Positions 7,965 to 15,329 of a DNA stretch of 64,000 bases are shown piece after piece. The notes below the pieces were generated by a model. It was not told the DNA's origin. It was given only the letters and a program-made list of their open reading frames with translations, and made no database searches. This DNA comes from Roseburia sp. (GTDB taxonomy: Bacteria > Bacillota > Clostridia > Lachnospirales > Lachnospiraceae), in assembly GCA_022771695.1 (NCBI GenBank), contig JALEKJ010000008.1, forward strand, positions 1-64,000, read 5' to 3'. Positions within the stretch are counted from its first letter, which is position 1. Each line of letters opens with the position of its first letter. A program made the position numbers and the translations under genes.

Positions 7965-10055
7965 ATGAATGTTTACACAACTGACAAGATTCGTAATGTG
8001 GTTTTACTCGGCCATGGGGGATGTGGCAAGACAAGTCTCGTGGAGGCGATGGCTTATCTTGCAGGCATGACAACACGTATGGGAAAAGTCGAAGATGGAA
8101 ATACCATAAGTGATTATGATAAAGAGGAGATAAAGCGTCACTTCTCTATCAATACCTCCGTTGTACCAATCATTTGGGGAGACACGAAGATTAATATTCT
8201 TGATACCCCCGGATATTTTGATTTTGTTGGCGAGACCGAGGAAGCGGTCAGTGCGGCCGATGCAGCAATTATTGTGGTATCCGGCAAGGCGGGGATTGAG
8301 GTTGGAACCCGCAAAGCTTGGGAACTCTGTGAGAAGTATAAACTGCCACGCATGGTATTCGTGACGGATATGGATATTGATGAGGCAAGTTTCAGACAAG
8401 TGGTAGAAGACCTTCAGCAATCGTATGGAAAGCGTATTGCACCGTTTCATTTGCCGATTCGTGAGAACGGACAGTTTGTCGGATACGTCAATGTATTACA
8501 GCAGCGTGCAAAGCGTTGGAAAGATAACGGCGAAGTTGAAAAAGCAGATGTTCCGGATTACTCCAGAGAGAACTTGGATATTTGCCGTGAGGCGTTGATG
8601 GAAGCAGTAGCTGAGACGAGCGAGGAATTTATGGATCGTTACTTTAACGGTGAAGAGTTCTCGGAAGATGAGATTCGTCAGGCACTTCGTGTCAATGTGG
8701 CGGACGGAAGCATTGTTCCTGTACTTATGGGTTCCAATATCTTAGCAAGAGGTGCTTATACACTGCTAGTGGATATCGTGAAGTATTTGCCAAGTCCGGA
8801 AAAGCGCTCCTGCACAGGTATCAATGCGAAGTCCAATGAAGTATATAATGCGGACTATGATTTCGCAAAACCGAAATCCGCATATGTCTGGAAGACAATT
8901 GCAGACCCATTTATCGGAAAATATTCATTGATTAAGGTGAATTCCGGTGTATTAAAGACCGATGATGTGCTCTTCAACCATCACAAAGACGTTGAGGAGA
9001 AGATTGGAAAATTGTATGTTCTCTGCGGCAACAAGCCGGAGGAGGTAAAAGAACTCCATGCAGGCGATATCGGAGCGCTTGCAAAGTTATCTTCGGCAGC
9101 AACGACAGATTCACTTTCCACAAAGGCAAACCCGATTTTGTATATTCGGACCACAATCTCCACACCATATACCTATAAGAGATATAAGGCAAAGAATAAA
9201 GGAGATGAGGATAAGATTTCTCAGGCATTACAGAAACTGATGCTCGAGGATCTTACATTAAAGGCCGTCAATGACAGTGAGAATGGACAGACGCTTCTCT
9301 ATGGTATGGGCGACCAGCACTTAGAAGTAGTAACAAGTAAGCTTTTAGAACGCTATAAAGTTGATATCGAACTGAAGAAACCGAAAGTAGCATTTCGCGA
9401 AACTATCCGTAAGAAAGCGGACGTAGAGTACAAGTACAAAAAACAGTCCGGAGGTCATGGACAGTATGGACATGTTAAGATGACCTTTGAGCCCTCCGGT
9501 GATTTGGAACAGCCATATGTATTTGAGCAGTGTGTAGTCGGAGGTGCAGTACCGAAGAATTACTTCCCGGCAGTTGAAAAGGGTGTTCAGGAAGCAGTCT
9601 TAAAAGGACCTATGGCAGCATACCCGGTAGTCGGAGTCAAGGCAGTACTGTATGATGGTTCCTATCATCCGGTAGATTCTTCTGAGATGGCATTTAAGGT
9701 AGCGACAATACAGGCATTTAAGAAGGGATTTATGGAGGCATCTCCGATTCTGTTAGAGCCTATTGCATCCTTAAAAGTTATTGTGCCGGATAAGTATACC
9801 GGCGATATTATGGGAGACTTAAACAAGCGCCGCGGACGTGTGCTTGGTATGAATCCTACGGATAATGGCTATCAGGAAATTGTAGCAGATATTCCATATA
9901 TGGAATTATATGGATACAATACCGACTTACGTTCCATGACAGGCGGTAGCGGTACATTTTCATATGAGTTTGCAAGATATGAGCAGACTCCATCGGATAT
10001 TCAGGAGAAAGAGGTGGAAGCAAGAGCGTCAAAGCTTGAGAATATAGAAGAATAA
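7965..10055 (+). CDS. EF-G-like translational GTPase with altered catalytic motifs
   Basis: 696-aa paralogue of elongation factor G. It has the five-domain EF-G layout: P-loop GHGGCGKT at residues 16-23, DTPGYFDF at 80-87, then domains II-V including SGGHGQYGHVKM and the domain V RRGRVLGM segment. Two catalytic features differ from canonical EF-G: the DTPGH histidine is Tyr84, and the NKxD guanine motif is TDMD (134-137). The first is typical of the EF-G-like subfamily; I cannot judge how common the second is. The role is unknown and it is unlikely to be the housekeeping fusA. The start at 7965 follows ggagg at 7952-7956; an earlier ATG at 7950 lacks an SD. Confidence 0.85.
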   Translation: MNVYTTDKIRNVVLLGHGGCGKTSLVEAMAYLAGMTTRMGKVEDGNTISDYDKEEIKRHFSINTSVVPIIWGDTKINILDTPGYFDFVGETEEAVSAADAAIIVVSGKAGIEVGTRKAWELCEKYKLPRMVFVTDMDIDEASFRQVVEDLQQSYGKRIAPFHLPIRENGQFVGYVNVLQQRAKRWKDNGEVEKADVPDYSRENLDICREALMEAVAETSEEFMDRYFNGEEFSEDEIRQALRVNVADGSIVPVLMGSNILARGAYTLLVDIVKYLPSPEKRSCTGINAKSNEVYNADYDFAKPKSAYVWKTIADPFIGKYSLIKVNSGVLKTDDVLFNHHKDVEEKIGKLYVLCGNKPEEVKELHAGDIGALAKLSSAATTDSLSTKANPILYIRTTISTPYTYKRYKAKNKGDEDKISQALQKLMLEDLTLKAVNDSENGQTLLYGMGDQHLEVVTSKLLERYKVDIELKKPKVAFRETIRKKADVEYKYKKQSGGHGQYGHVKMTFEPSGDLEQPYVFEQCVVGGAVPKNYFPAVEKGVQEAVLKGPMAAYPVVGVKAVLYDGSYHPVDSSEMAFKVATIQAFKKGFMEASPILLEPIASLKVIVPDKYTGDIMGDLNKRRGRVLGMNPTDNGYQEIVADIPYMELYGYNTDLRSMTGGSGTFSYEFARYEQTPSDIQEKEVEARASKLENIEE

Positions 10056-10097
10056 TGATAAGGATAGAAGTTTATTAATAGAAAGGAGGATGATACA

Positions 10098-11408
10098 TTG
10101 AAACTGCGTAGAGAAGTGTTCGTTGTTATATATGTGTTCGTCCTCCTTTTAAATGATCCACAGATGCTTCGTGCATATGGGTTGGAAGACCGCAGCATAG
10201 TAATGAATAGGATGCAAAATGTTAGTATGACAGTTAATCCGTTCCTGGATTTAGGAAATACCGAAGAAATTCATCTTGCTTATGCGTTGAATGGGGGAAC
10301 GGACAATGAGAATCCTCTTACCATTTCAAGGGATGAACTGCCATATATATTGGATATTCCTGAACGTACCGGCTATAATTTTGCAGGCTGGTATACGGAT
10401 AGTGCTTATACGAATAAGATTACAGAGATTAACAGCAAAAATGCAGAAAATATGGTGCTTTTTGCAAAGTGGACGAAGGAAATCGACAATCATTATAATG
10501 TTGAGATGTATTCTTATCAGTCAACGGGTGCAGGAAACAGTAATCGCAAGGAATTAAAAGAATGCAGTTATAGTTTTCTGGATAATGTCGTAATTCCCGG
10601 AATGCCGTCTACAAGAGAGCGTGATTACAAGGAGAACCTGATTACCAGCGATGCGCAGTGTATGCAGGGATTGTGCTTTACGCCGGATTATATTTTGATG
10701 ACTTCCTATGCAGAAGAGGCAGAAAATAAGGGGTCGTTGATGGTGTTTGACCGAGTGAGCGGTGAATATCTGGTGACACTTTGTATGAAAGAAGAGAGCC
10801 ACTTAGGTGGAATTGCGTTTGATGATGAAAATATCTGGGTATGTCATTCCAATTCCAAGACATTGGAGCGTATTCCGTATGAATACATTTTGGCGATTGC
10901 CGGAAATGAACCGCGGTGCTGTGTAGATGCATCCGCATTGACAGACGAATATCAGTTAAAAAATACACCATCGAGCATTACTTGTTATGGTGGAAGAATT
11001 TGGGTTGCAACACACACAAAGTTCTTAGATTCCGAGATGTTATCTTATAGTTATGACAAAAAAAGCAATCAGTTGTCTCCGGTCAGCAGTTATCGAATTC
11101 CAAGCAAGGTACAGGGAATTGCGTTTGATGCAGATGGTGCAGTATATTTAAGCACTTCCTATGGCAGGAATAATTCGTCTTATCTGAAAGTTTATTCTTC
11201 GTTGCTGGCGTTGACGAAGAGTCCAAATGAACCAACCATGAAGGTTGAGATGCCACCGTGCGCGGAGCAGATTGCAATTACGGATAATAATATCTATGTG
11301 GTATTTGAATCGGCGAGCAGGAAGTATTTTGAAGGAACAGATGGAAACGGCACATCCACATCACCGATTGATAAGGTGCTGGAGGTGGCAGTTGCATCTG
11401 TCTGGTGA
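10098..11408 (+). CDS. Secreted protein with InlB B-repeat and propeller-like region
   Basis: 436-aa protein that I cannot assign to a known function. It starts at TTG 10098 with a perfect SD (aaaggagg, 8-nt spacing). An N-terminal basic-hydrophobic stretch (KLRREVFVVIYVFVLLL) looks like a signal peptide or anchor. Residues about 55-130 match a Listeria-Bacteroides/InlB B-repeat (LNGGTDNENP ... GYNFAGWYTDSAYTNKI ... LFAKWT). Residues about 190-430 contain repeated blades of the type GLCFTPDYILMTSY, GGIAFDDENIWVCHS and GIAFDADGAVYLSTS, suggesting a beta-propeller. There is no LPXTG motif. A surface or extracellular role is inference. Confidence 0.75.
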   Translation: MKLRREVFVVIYVFVLLLNDPQMLRAYGLEDRSIVMNRMQNVSMTVNPFLDLGNTEEIHLAYALNGGTDNENPLTISRDELPYILDIPERTGYNFAGWYTDSAYTNKITEINSKNAENMVLFAKWTKEIDNHYNVEMYSYQSTGAGNSNRKELKECSYSFLDNVVIPGMPSTRERDYKENLITSDAQCMQGLCFTPDYILMTSYAEEAENKGSLMVFDRVSGEYLVTLCMKEESHLGGIAFDDENIWVCHSNSKTLERIPYEYILAIAGNEPRCCVDASALTDEYQLKNTPSSITCYGGRIWVATHTKFLDSEMLSYSYDKKSNQLSPVSSYRIPSKVQGIAFDADGAVYLSTSYGRNNSSYLKVYSSLLALTKSPNEPTMKVEMPPCAEQIAITDNNIYVVFESASRKYFEGTDGNGTSTSPIDKVLEVAVASVW

Positions 11409-11415
11409 GAATAGG

Positions 11416-11440
11416 AAAGAGTGGTTAAGAACCACTCTTT
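11416..11440. terminator. Hairpin between convergent genes
   Basis: Stem aaagagtggtt (11416-11426) / aaccactcttt (11430-11440), followed on + by ctgctttt. It overlaps the stop of the - strand gene at 11425 and can serve both convergent genes. Confidence 0.65.
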
Positions 11441-11709
11441 CTGCTTTTCATGAGCTGAATAATCTTATCAGCCTTCGCGGCTTCTTCTTCAGACATATTT
11501 TGTTTTAGAACGGTAATGAGAAGTTCTGTTTCGGGGTCTGTAAATTGGATGTTATTTGCCTTGGCAGAATTCATAGTGGCAAGCAAAAATGGCATCATTT
11601 CTTTGATGTCTGTTGGCTTCTGGCTGGAAGCAAAGTTCATTAAAAATTGCAGTTTTTCCGGTGCCATATTTTGAAGCAGAGGGTTGTTTTGGAAAATGTC
11701 ATTTGCCAT
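11425..11709 (-). CDS. Small conserved-looking protein of unknown function (94 aa)
   Basis: 94-aa soluble, helical, Met-rich protein (MANDIFQNNPLLQNMAPEKL..., ending KADKIIQLMKSRKSGS). I do not recognise its family. The start is the ATG whose upstream - strand reads aaaggag with 6-nt spacing; a longer in-frame extension would overlap the neighbouring gene. It lies 22 bp downstream of the 108-aa gene on the same strand, so the pair is probably one transcript. That transcript may be driven by the sporulation-like promoter motif at 12078-12107. Confidence 0.7.
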   Translation of the reverse strand: MANDIFQNNPLLQNMAPEKLQFLMNFASSQKPTDIKEMMPFLLATMNSAKANNIQFTDPETELLITVLKQNMSEEEAAKADKIIQLMKSRKSGS

Positions 11710-11731
11710 GAAGGGCTCCTTTCTGTTTACA

Positions 11732-12058
11732 CTAATTAAAGATTGTTTCATAAGTTTCAAGCATAGAGAACATATTCGCAAGCATATCGAGCGTCTCTTG
11801 CTCTTTGCTGTTACAGAACTGGCGGAGATCATTTAACATAGCAAGCATTGTATTGCTTTCTTCATTAATTGAGCACATAGATAGCACTTTATCCTCCTGA
11901 GAAAACACCTGAATGGTATTTTGCAGTTCCATATACTTTATCAATATGGCAAATTGTTTTTTTTGTGATTCTCGCATATAGGGAAGTATGGTCTTTAGCA
12001 TCTGCAACTCTCTGGTCTGTGTCATATAGTCAAATGGAGTGAATGGCGTATTTTCCAT
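11732..12058 (-). CDS. Small protein of unknown function (108 aa)
   Basis: 108-aa soluble, mostly helical, Met-rich protein (MENTPFTPFDYMTQTRELQM..., ending MLETYETIFN). No family recognised and no signal peptide or membrane segment. It is the first gene of a two-gene - strand unit with the 94-aa gene. A weak SD (aagggg) precedes the ATG. Upstream lies a motif pair resembling a sigma-E promoter (TCATAAA, 14 bp, CATAAACTA), so expression in the mother cell during sporulation is possible. Confidence 0.65.
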   Translation of the reverse strand: MENTPFTPFDYMTQTRELQMLKTILPYMRESQKKQFAILIKYMELQNTIQVFSQEDKVLSMCSINEESNTMLAMLNDLRQFCNSKEQETLDMLANMFSMLETYETIFN

Positions 12059-12077
12059 AAATACCCCTTTTTTCTTT

Positions 12078-12107
12078 TAGTTTATGTAAGGATAAGATTC
12101 TTTATGA
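12078..12107 (-). promoter_or_regulatory. Candidate sigma-E-type promoter for the 108-aa gene
   Basis: On the - strand TCATAAA (12107-12101), 14-bp spacer, CATAAACTA (12086-12078). The Bacillus sigma-E consensus is roughly KMATATW, 13-14 bp, CATACANT. The match is by eye only. Confidence 0.45.
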
Positions 12108-12116
12108 CAAACCTTG

Positions 12117-12125
12117 CATAACATA
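12117..12125 (+). promoter_or_regulatory. CATANNNTA motif upstream of the 46-aa gene
   Basis: CATAACATA lies 21 bp before the start codon. It fits the -10 element of sigma-E or sigma-K promoters, but I found no convincing -35. Two other such motifs precede the neighbouring small genes, which is why it is listed. Confidence 0.3.
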
Positions 12126-12145
12126 GTAGAGTGGAGGGAACTGTT

Positions 12146-12286
12146 ATGCTGATTATTGAGGGTGATAGTGTATACGAAATTGATGAAGAGTGTATTCGAA
12201 AAAGAGGCGTTCCAAAAGAATGTAATGTATATGAAAAGCTACAACAGGAATGCAAGAATAAAAAAAGAAAAAAACAGAAGAATTAA
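12146..12286 (+). CDS. 46-aa small protein of unknown function
   Basis: ATG at 12146 opens a 46-codon frame: an acidic N-terminal half (MLIIEGDSVYEIDEECIRKR) and a lysine-rich tail ending KKRKKQKN, with three Cys residues. It is supported by a strong SD (ggaggg at 12133-12138, 7-nt spacing) and by an intrinsic terminator directly after the stop. No family recognised. It lies between two - strand small genes and has a CATANNNTA motif upstream. Confidence 0.65.
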   Translation: MLIIEGDSVYEIDEECIRKRGVPKECNVYEKLQQECKNKKRKKQKN

Positions 12287-12316
12287 AAAAGGAGTTGCCG
12301 AACGGCAACTCCTTTT
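12287..12316. terminator. Bidirectional intrinsic terminator
   Basis: Perfect 13-bp stem aaaaggagttgcc (12287-12299) / ggcaactcctttt (12304-12316) with a 4-nt loop. A and T runs on its flanks make it usable from both sides. It separates the 46-aa gene (+) from the Cys-rich gene (-). Confidence 0.85.
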
Positions 12317-12325
12317 CATATCTGA

Positions 12326-12535
12326 TTAGCAGAAGCAGTTATTTCCGCAGCCGTTGCCACAGAAGAAGAGAAGGATGATGATCCACAAGCAGCTATCATT
12401 TCCACAGCCGTTGTTTGAAAAGAGACCATTGTTGTTGCCGCAGCAGCATAACAGCAGGATAATCCAAATAATAGAATTACATCCTCCGTCGTTACAATTA
12501 CATCCACCACAGTTTGTTGCAGCTAAATCACTCAT
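12326..12535 (-). CDS. High-cysteine small protein (chorion-class-like)
   Basis: 69-aa protein with 13 Cys plus many Gly and Asn. Two hydrophobic Leu/Ile stretches (SIIWIILLL and LWIIILLFF) are each followed by a Cys-rich segment such as CCCGNNN, GNGCGNNCFC. It resembles small proteins in gut Clostridia annotated as chorion class high-cysteine HCB protein 13; the function is unknown. A strong SD (ggagg) lies upstream on the - strand, and a sigma-K-like promoter motif at 12565-12591. A spore-coat or membrane-surface role with disulfide cross-linking is an inference. Confidence 0.75.
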   Translation of the reverse strand: MSDLAATNCGGCNCNDGGCNSIIWIILLLCCCGNNNGLFSNNGCGNDSCLWIIILLFFCGNGCGNNCFC

Positions 12536-12564
12536 ATTAATTCCTCCAAATTTTTCTTACACTG

Positions 12565-12591
12565 TATCTTATGAGGGGGAGGAAAAAGTGT
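12565..12591 (-). promoter_or_regulatory. Candidate sigma-K-type promoter for the Cys-rich gene
   Basis: On the - strand AC (12591-12590), 16-bp spacer, CATAAGATA (12573-12565). This matches the sigma-K pattern AC-N16/17-CATANNNTA. The start codon is 30 bp further on. Confidence 0.45.
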
Positions 12592-12612
12592 TACAGAAAT
12601 TTTGAAAAAGAA

Positions 12613-12641
12613 TTGTTATGTGTCCCCTAATTTGCTATGAT
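12613..12641 (+). promoter_or_regulatory. Sigma-A promoter of the receiver-protein gene
   Basis: TTGTTA (12613-12618), 17-bp spacer, TATGAT (12636-12641). The start codon follows at 12683 with SD ggagggg. Confidence 0.65.
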
Positions 12642-12682
12642 AAAAGAGAAAATACTGGTAAATAAAGACTGGAGGGGAATGA

Positions 12683-13723
12683 ATGAGCTTTGTACTGATT
12701 GTTGAGCCGGAAGAGGTAAATGCAGCACGTATTCGTGCAATTTTGGAAAGCTTAGATTTAGACTTTGAGTATGAACTGGTTATGTCCGCGGAAGCGGCAA
12801 TCTTATCTGCCGAGAATCGGAAACCGGATGTGTTTATTGGGGACATGCAGATGCCGGTGATGAGCGGTACAGAGTTATTCTCCATGATAGAGATGATGTC
12901 ACCAGATACGATTCGTATTGTAATGACAGATGGTGGCAAGATTCATGAGACGGTAGAATTTATGAATGAATGCAAAGCCTTCAAAATCATCATAAAACCA
13001 TGCCGTGTGGCAGAAGACCTGCTGGTTCCGATTCATGCAGCGTTCCTTTATAAGCAACAGTGCGAGCGAATGAAACAAGAATTGCAAAATACAGATTCAA
13101 GCCGCGCTGCGGTAGAGGAAGAATTTGCAAAGACAAATGCAATGTGGCAAAAACAACAGGATGAATTGAAACAGATTCAGAATTTAATGATTGATTTGCT
13201 ATCCTCTAATGTTGATGCCGGCAGTGACATGGAACCAAAGATTCAGGAGCGTCTAAAGCGTTGGTATCAGTGGATAATTGAAGAGTATGTGCAACAAGTA
13301 ATCAACGGAAGTGGGAATTATGAACAGATTTTGCGCTCTCAAGTGGCTTTTGGTCATGATCCGGATCATCAATGTTTTTTCCAGATGAAAAACAACGTAC
13401 CGGGGCAAATTGAGCCGAGGTGCATGAATGAGATTGCATATATTCTGCGGCTGGTTACAGGGGTATGTAAAGATTTGCAAAATAGTTATCAGATGCAGGC
13501 ATTGATTGAGCAGACGGATAAGGCATATATTCTTCGTGTGCGTTATCGGATAGCAAAGGATGAAAATGGTATGGAGCTTCCGAATGTACAGCGAGTGAAG
13601 AATCCACAGATTCGCAATATGATTATACGTGCAACGAAGATAGGAATTGCGGCACTTGGTGGTCAATCTGCGGTTTTAAAGAAAGAGCAGGAGGATATCG
13701 TTAATATCGCAATACCGCGTTGA
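12683..13723 (+). CDS. Orphan response regulator with coiled coil and unassigned C-terminus
   Basis: 346-aa cytoplasmic protein. Residues 1-120 form a CheY-like receiver with the acidic cluster EPEE (8-11), phospho-acceptor Asp54 in FIGDMQMPVMSG, Thr in VMTDGG and Lys in IIIKPC, so it looks phosphorylatable. A coiled coil follows (about 125-170, KQQCERMKQELQ...QKQQDELKQIQ). Residues 190-346 have no DNA-binding domain that I recognise; the extreme C-terminus (AALGGQSAVLKKEQEDIVNIAIPR) faintly resembles the end of a histidine-kinase ATPase fold. No kinase gene is adjacent. The output is unknown. Confidence 0.8.
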   Translation: MSFVLIVEPEEVNAARIRAILESLDLDFEYELVMSAEAAILSAENRKPDVFIGDMQMPVMSGTELFSMIEMMSPDTIRIVMTDGGKIHETVEFMNECKAFKIIIKPCRVAEDLLVPIHAAFLYKQQCERMKQELQNTDSSRAAVEEEFAKTNAMWQKQQDELKQIQNLMIDLLSSNVDAGSDMEPKIQERLKRWYQWIIEEYVQQVINGSGNYEQILRSQVAFGHDPDHQCFFQMKNNVPGQIEPRCMNEIAYILRLVTGVCKDLQNSYQMQALIEQTDKAYILRVRYRIAKDENGMELPNVQRVKNPQIRNMIIRATKIGIAALGGQSAVLKKEQEDIVNIAIPR

Positions 13724-13773
13724 ATTTTTGGATTATATAATAGCTGGTTATAGTAGATATAAAATTTTATTCA

Positions 13774-13803
13774 TTGACAAACAGAATAAGAAATGTATAG
13801 AAT
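13774..13803 (+). promoter_or_regulatory. Sigma-A promoter of the citrate synthase operon
   Basis: TTGACA (13774-13779), 18-bp spacer, TAGAAT (13798-13803); TATAGA at 13796-13801 with a 16-bp spacer is the alternative. The start point falls near 13810, at the left end of the palindrome. Confidence 0.7.
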
Positions 13804-13807
13804 AGGA

Positions 13808-13837
13808 ACGTGCATAATTGTATACAATTATGCACGT
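13808..13837. promoter_or_regulatory. 30-bp perfect palindrome, probable GntR operator
   Basis: The half-site acgtgcataattgta is followed by its exact reverse complement, giving a 30-bp perfect dyad. Its core TTGTATACAA is the type of site used by FadR/FCD-type GntR regulators, and such a gene lies in the operon at 15330. It overlaps the expected +1, so bound regulator would block transcription. The RNA copy could also fold as a leader hairpin, but no T run follows, so it is not a terminator. Confidence 0.7.
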
Positions 13838-13931
13838 GATTATTTATACGAAAATGTGAAAAAAGATGCAATGGTGTGATATTAGAAGAGTATCACAAGT
13901 TCTTAAACTTTTTCTGAAAAGGAGAGCAGTT

Positions 13932-15314
13932 ATGAGAGATGTTGTAATGAATAAAAAAACAAACCTGCTGCAGCTAGAGGAACATTTTTATCAGTTGGTA
14001 GACGTAGAGGAACCCAATGTATTCCATAATCTGTTCCCCTATGATGAGATTCCAAAGATTGCATTCAACGATCGCATCGTGCCACATAATATGCCGGAAA
14101 ATATCTGGATTACGGATACGACGTTCCGTGACGGACAACAGTCACGTGCACCATATACCACAGAGCAGATTGTGACAATCTACGATTATCTGCACCGTCT
14201 TGGCGGACCCAAAGGATTGGTACGACAGAGTGAGTTCTTTTTATATAGCAAGAAGGACAGAGATGCTGTGTACAAATGTATGGAGAGAGGATATAAGTTC
14301 CCGGAAGTAACAAGCTGGATTCGTGCAAGCAAGCAGGATTTTCAGTTGGTAAAGGATATCGGTCTGCGCGAGACAGGTATTCTTGTCAGTTGTTCTGATT
14401 ATCACATTTTTTATAAAATGAAGATGACAAGAAGAGAGGTTATGAATCTTTACCTGAGTGTCATTCGTGAATGCTTAGAGACAGGAATCAGTCCAAGATG
14501 TCATCTGGAGGATATTACACGTTCCGATATTTACGGATTCGTAATTCCTTTCTGTGTAGAGCTGATGAAGCTGATGGAGGAATATAAGATTCCAATTAAG
14601 ATTCGTGCCTGCGATACGATGGGATACGGTGTAAACTTCCCGGGAGCCGTGATTCCGCGAAGTGTACCGGGAATTATTTATGGTTTGACCACACACGCAG
14701 GTGTACCATCCGAATTGATTGAATGGCATGGACACAATGATTTTTACAAAGCAGTAAACAACTCGACAACCGCATGGCTTTATGGTGCCAGCGGAGTCAA
14801 CTGTTCTCTTTTCGGAATCGGGGAGAGAACCGGAAATACACCGTTAGAGGCGATGGTATTTGAATATGCTCAGTTAAAAGGTAGCTTAGACGGCATGGAC
14901 ACGACGGTAATTACAGAGCTTGCAGAATATTTTGAGAAGGAATTAGGTTATGTACAGCCGAGTAGGACACCGTTTGTAGGAAGCAATTTTAATGTGACCA
15001 GAGCGGGAATTCACGCAGACGGACTGCTTAAGAACGAAGAAATATACAATATTTTTGATACCGGTAAATTTTTGAATCGTCCACCACTGGTATCTGTTTC
15101 TAATACCTCCGGACTTGCAGGAATCGCACACTGGATTAATTCTTATTACCATTTGCCGAAAGAAAAATGGGTGGATAAGAATTCGGAATTGGTTAAGTCA
15201 ATCAAGGTATGGGTAGATCAGCAGTATGAAGATGGCAGAGTTACCGTTCTTACTGACAGTGAGCTTGTAGAAGAGATTAACAGATGCTGCAAAGAGAAGA
15301 ATATTGCGTTATAA
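13932..15314 (+). CDS. Re-type citrate synthase (isopropylmalate/homocitrate synthase family)
   Basis: 460-aa HMGL-like TIM-barrel enzyme. Near the N-terminus it has ITDTTFRDGQQSRAPYTTEQ, where leuA enzymes have DTTLRDGEQ; the metal-binding WHGHNDFYKAV and FVGSNFNVTRAGIHADG are also present. There is no C-terminal LeuA regulatory domain. This pattern is that of the Re-citrate synthase family first shown in Clostridium kluyveri, condensing acetyl-CoA and oxaloacetate. The isocitrate dehydrogenase in the same operon supports that reading over leuA or homocitrate synthase. The start is ATG 13932 (SD aaaaggag, 7-nt spacing). No aconitase gene is nearby. Confidence 0.78.
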   Translation: MRDVVMNKKTNLLQLEEHFYQLVDVEEPNVFHNLFPYDEIPKIAFNDRIVPHNMPENIWITDTTFRDGQQSRAPYTTEQIVTIYDYLHRLGGPKGLVRQSEFFLYSKKDRDAVYKCMERGYKFPEVTSWIRASKQDFQLVKDIGLRETGILVSCSDYHIFYKMKMTRREVMNLYLSVIRECLETGISPRCHLEDITRSDIYGFVIPFCVELMKLMEEYKIPIKIRACDTMGYGVNFPGAVIPRSVPGIIYGLTTHAGVPSELIEWHGHNDFYKAVNNSTTAWLYGASGVNCSLFGIGERTGNTPLEAMVFEYAQLKGSLDGMDTTVITELAEYFEKELGYVQPSRTPFVGSNFNVTRAGIHADGLLKNEEIYNIFDTGKFLNRPPLVSVSNTSGLAGIAHWINSYYHLPKEKWVDKNSELVKSIKVWVDQQYEDGRVTVLTDSELVEEINRCCKEKNIAL

Positions 15315-15329
15315 TTTGAGGTGATTCAA

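Noticed and set aside
8004-8450. 148-aa open frame on the - strand inside the EF-G-like gene
   Set aside because: Antisense to clearly conserved coding sequence, with no ribosome-binding site or known motif.
13808-13837. 30-bp palindrome considered as a terminator
   Set aside because: It is downstream of a promoter at the expected +1 and has no T run; an operator is the better reading.
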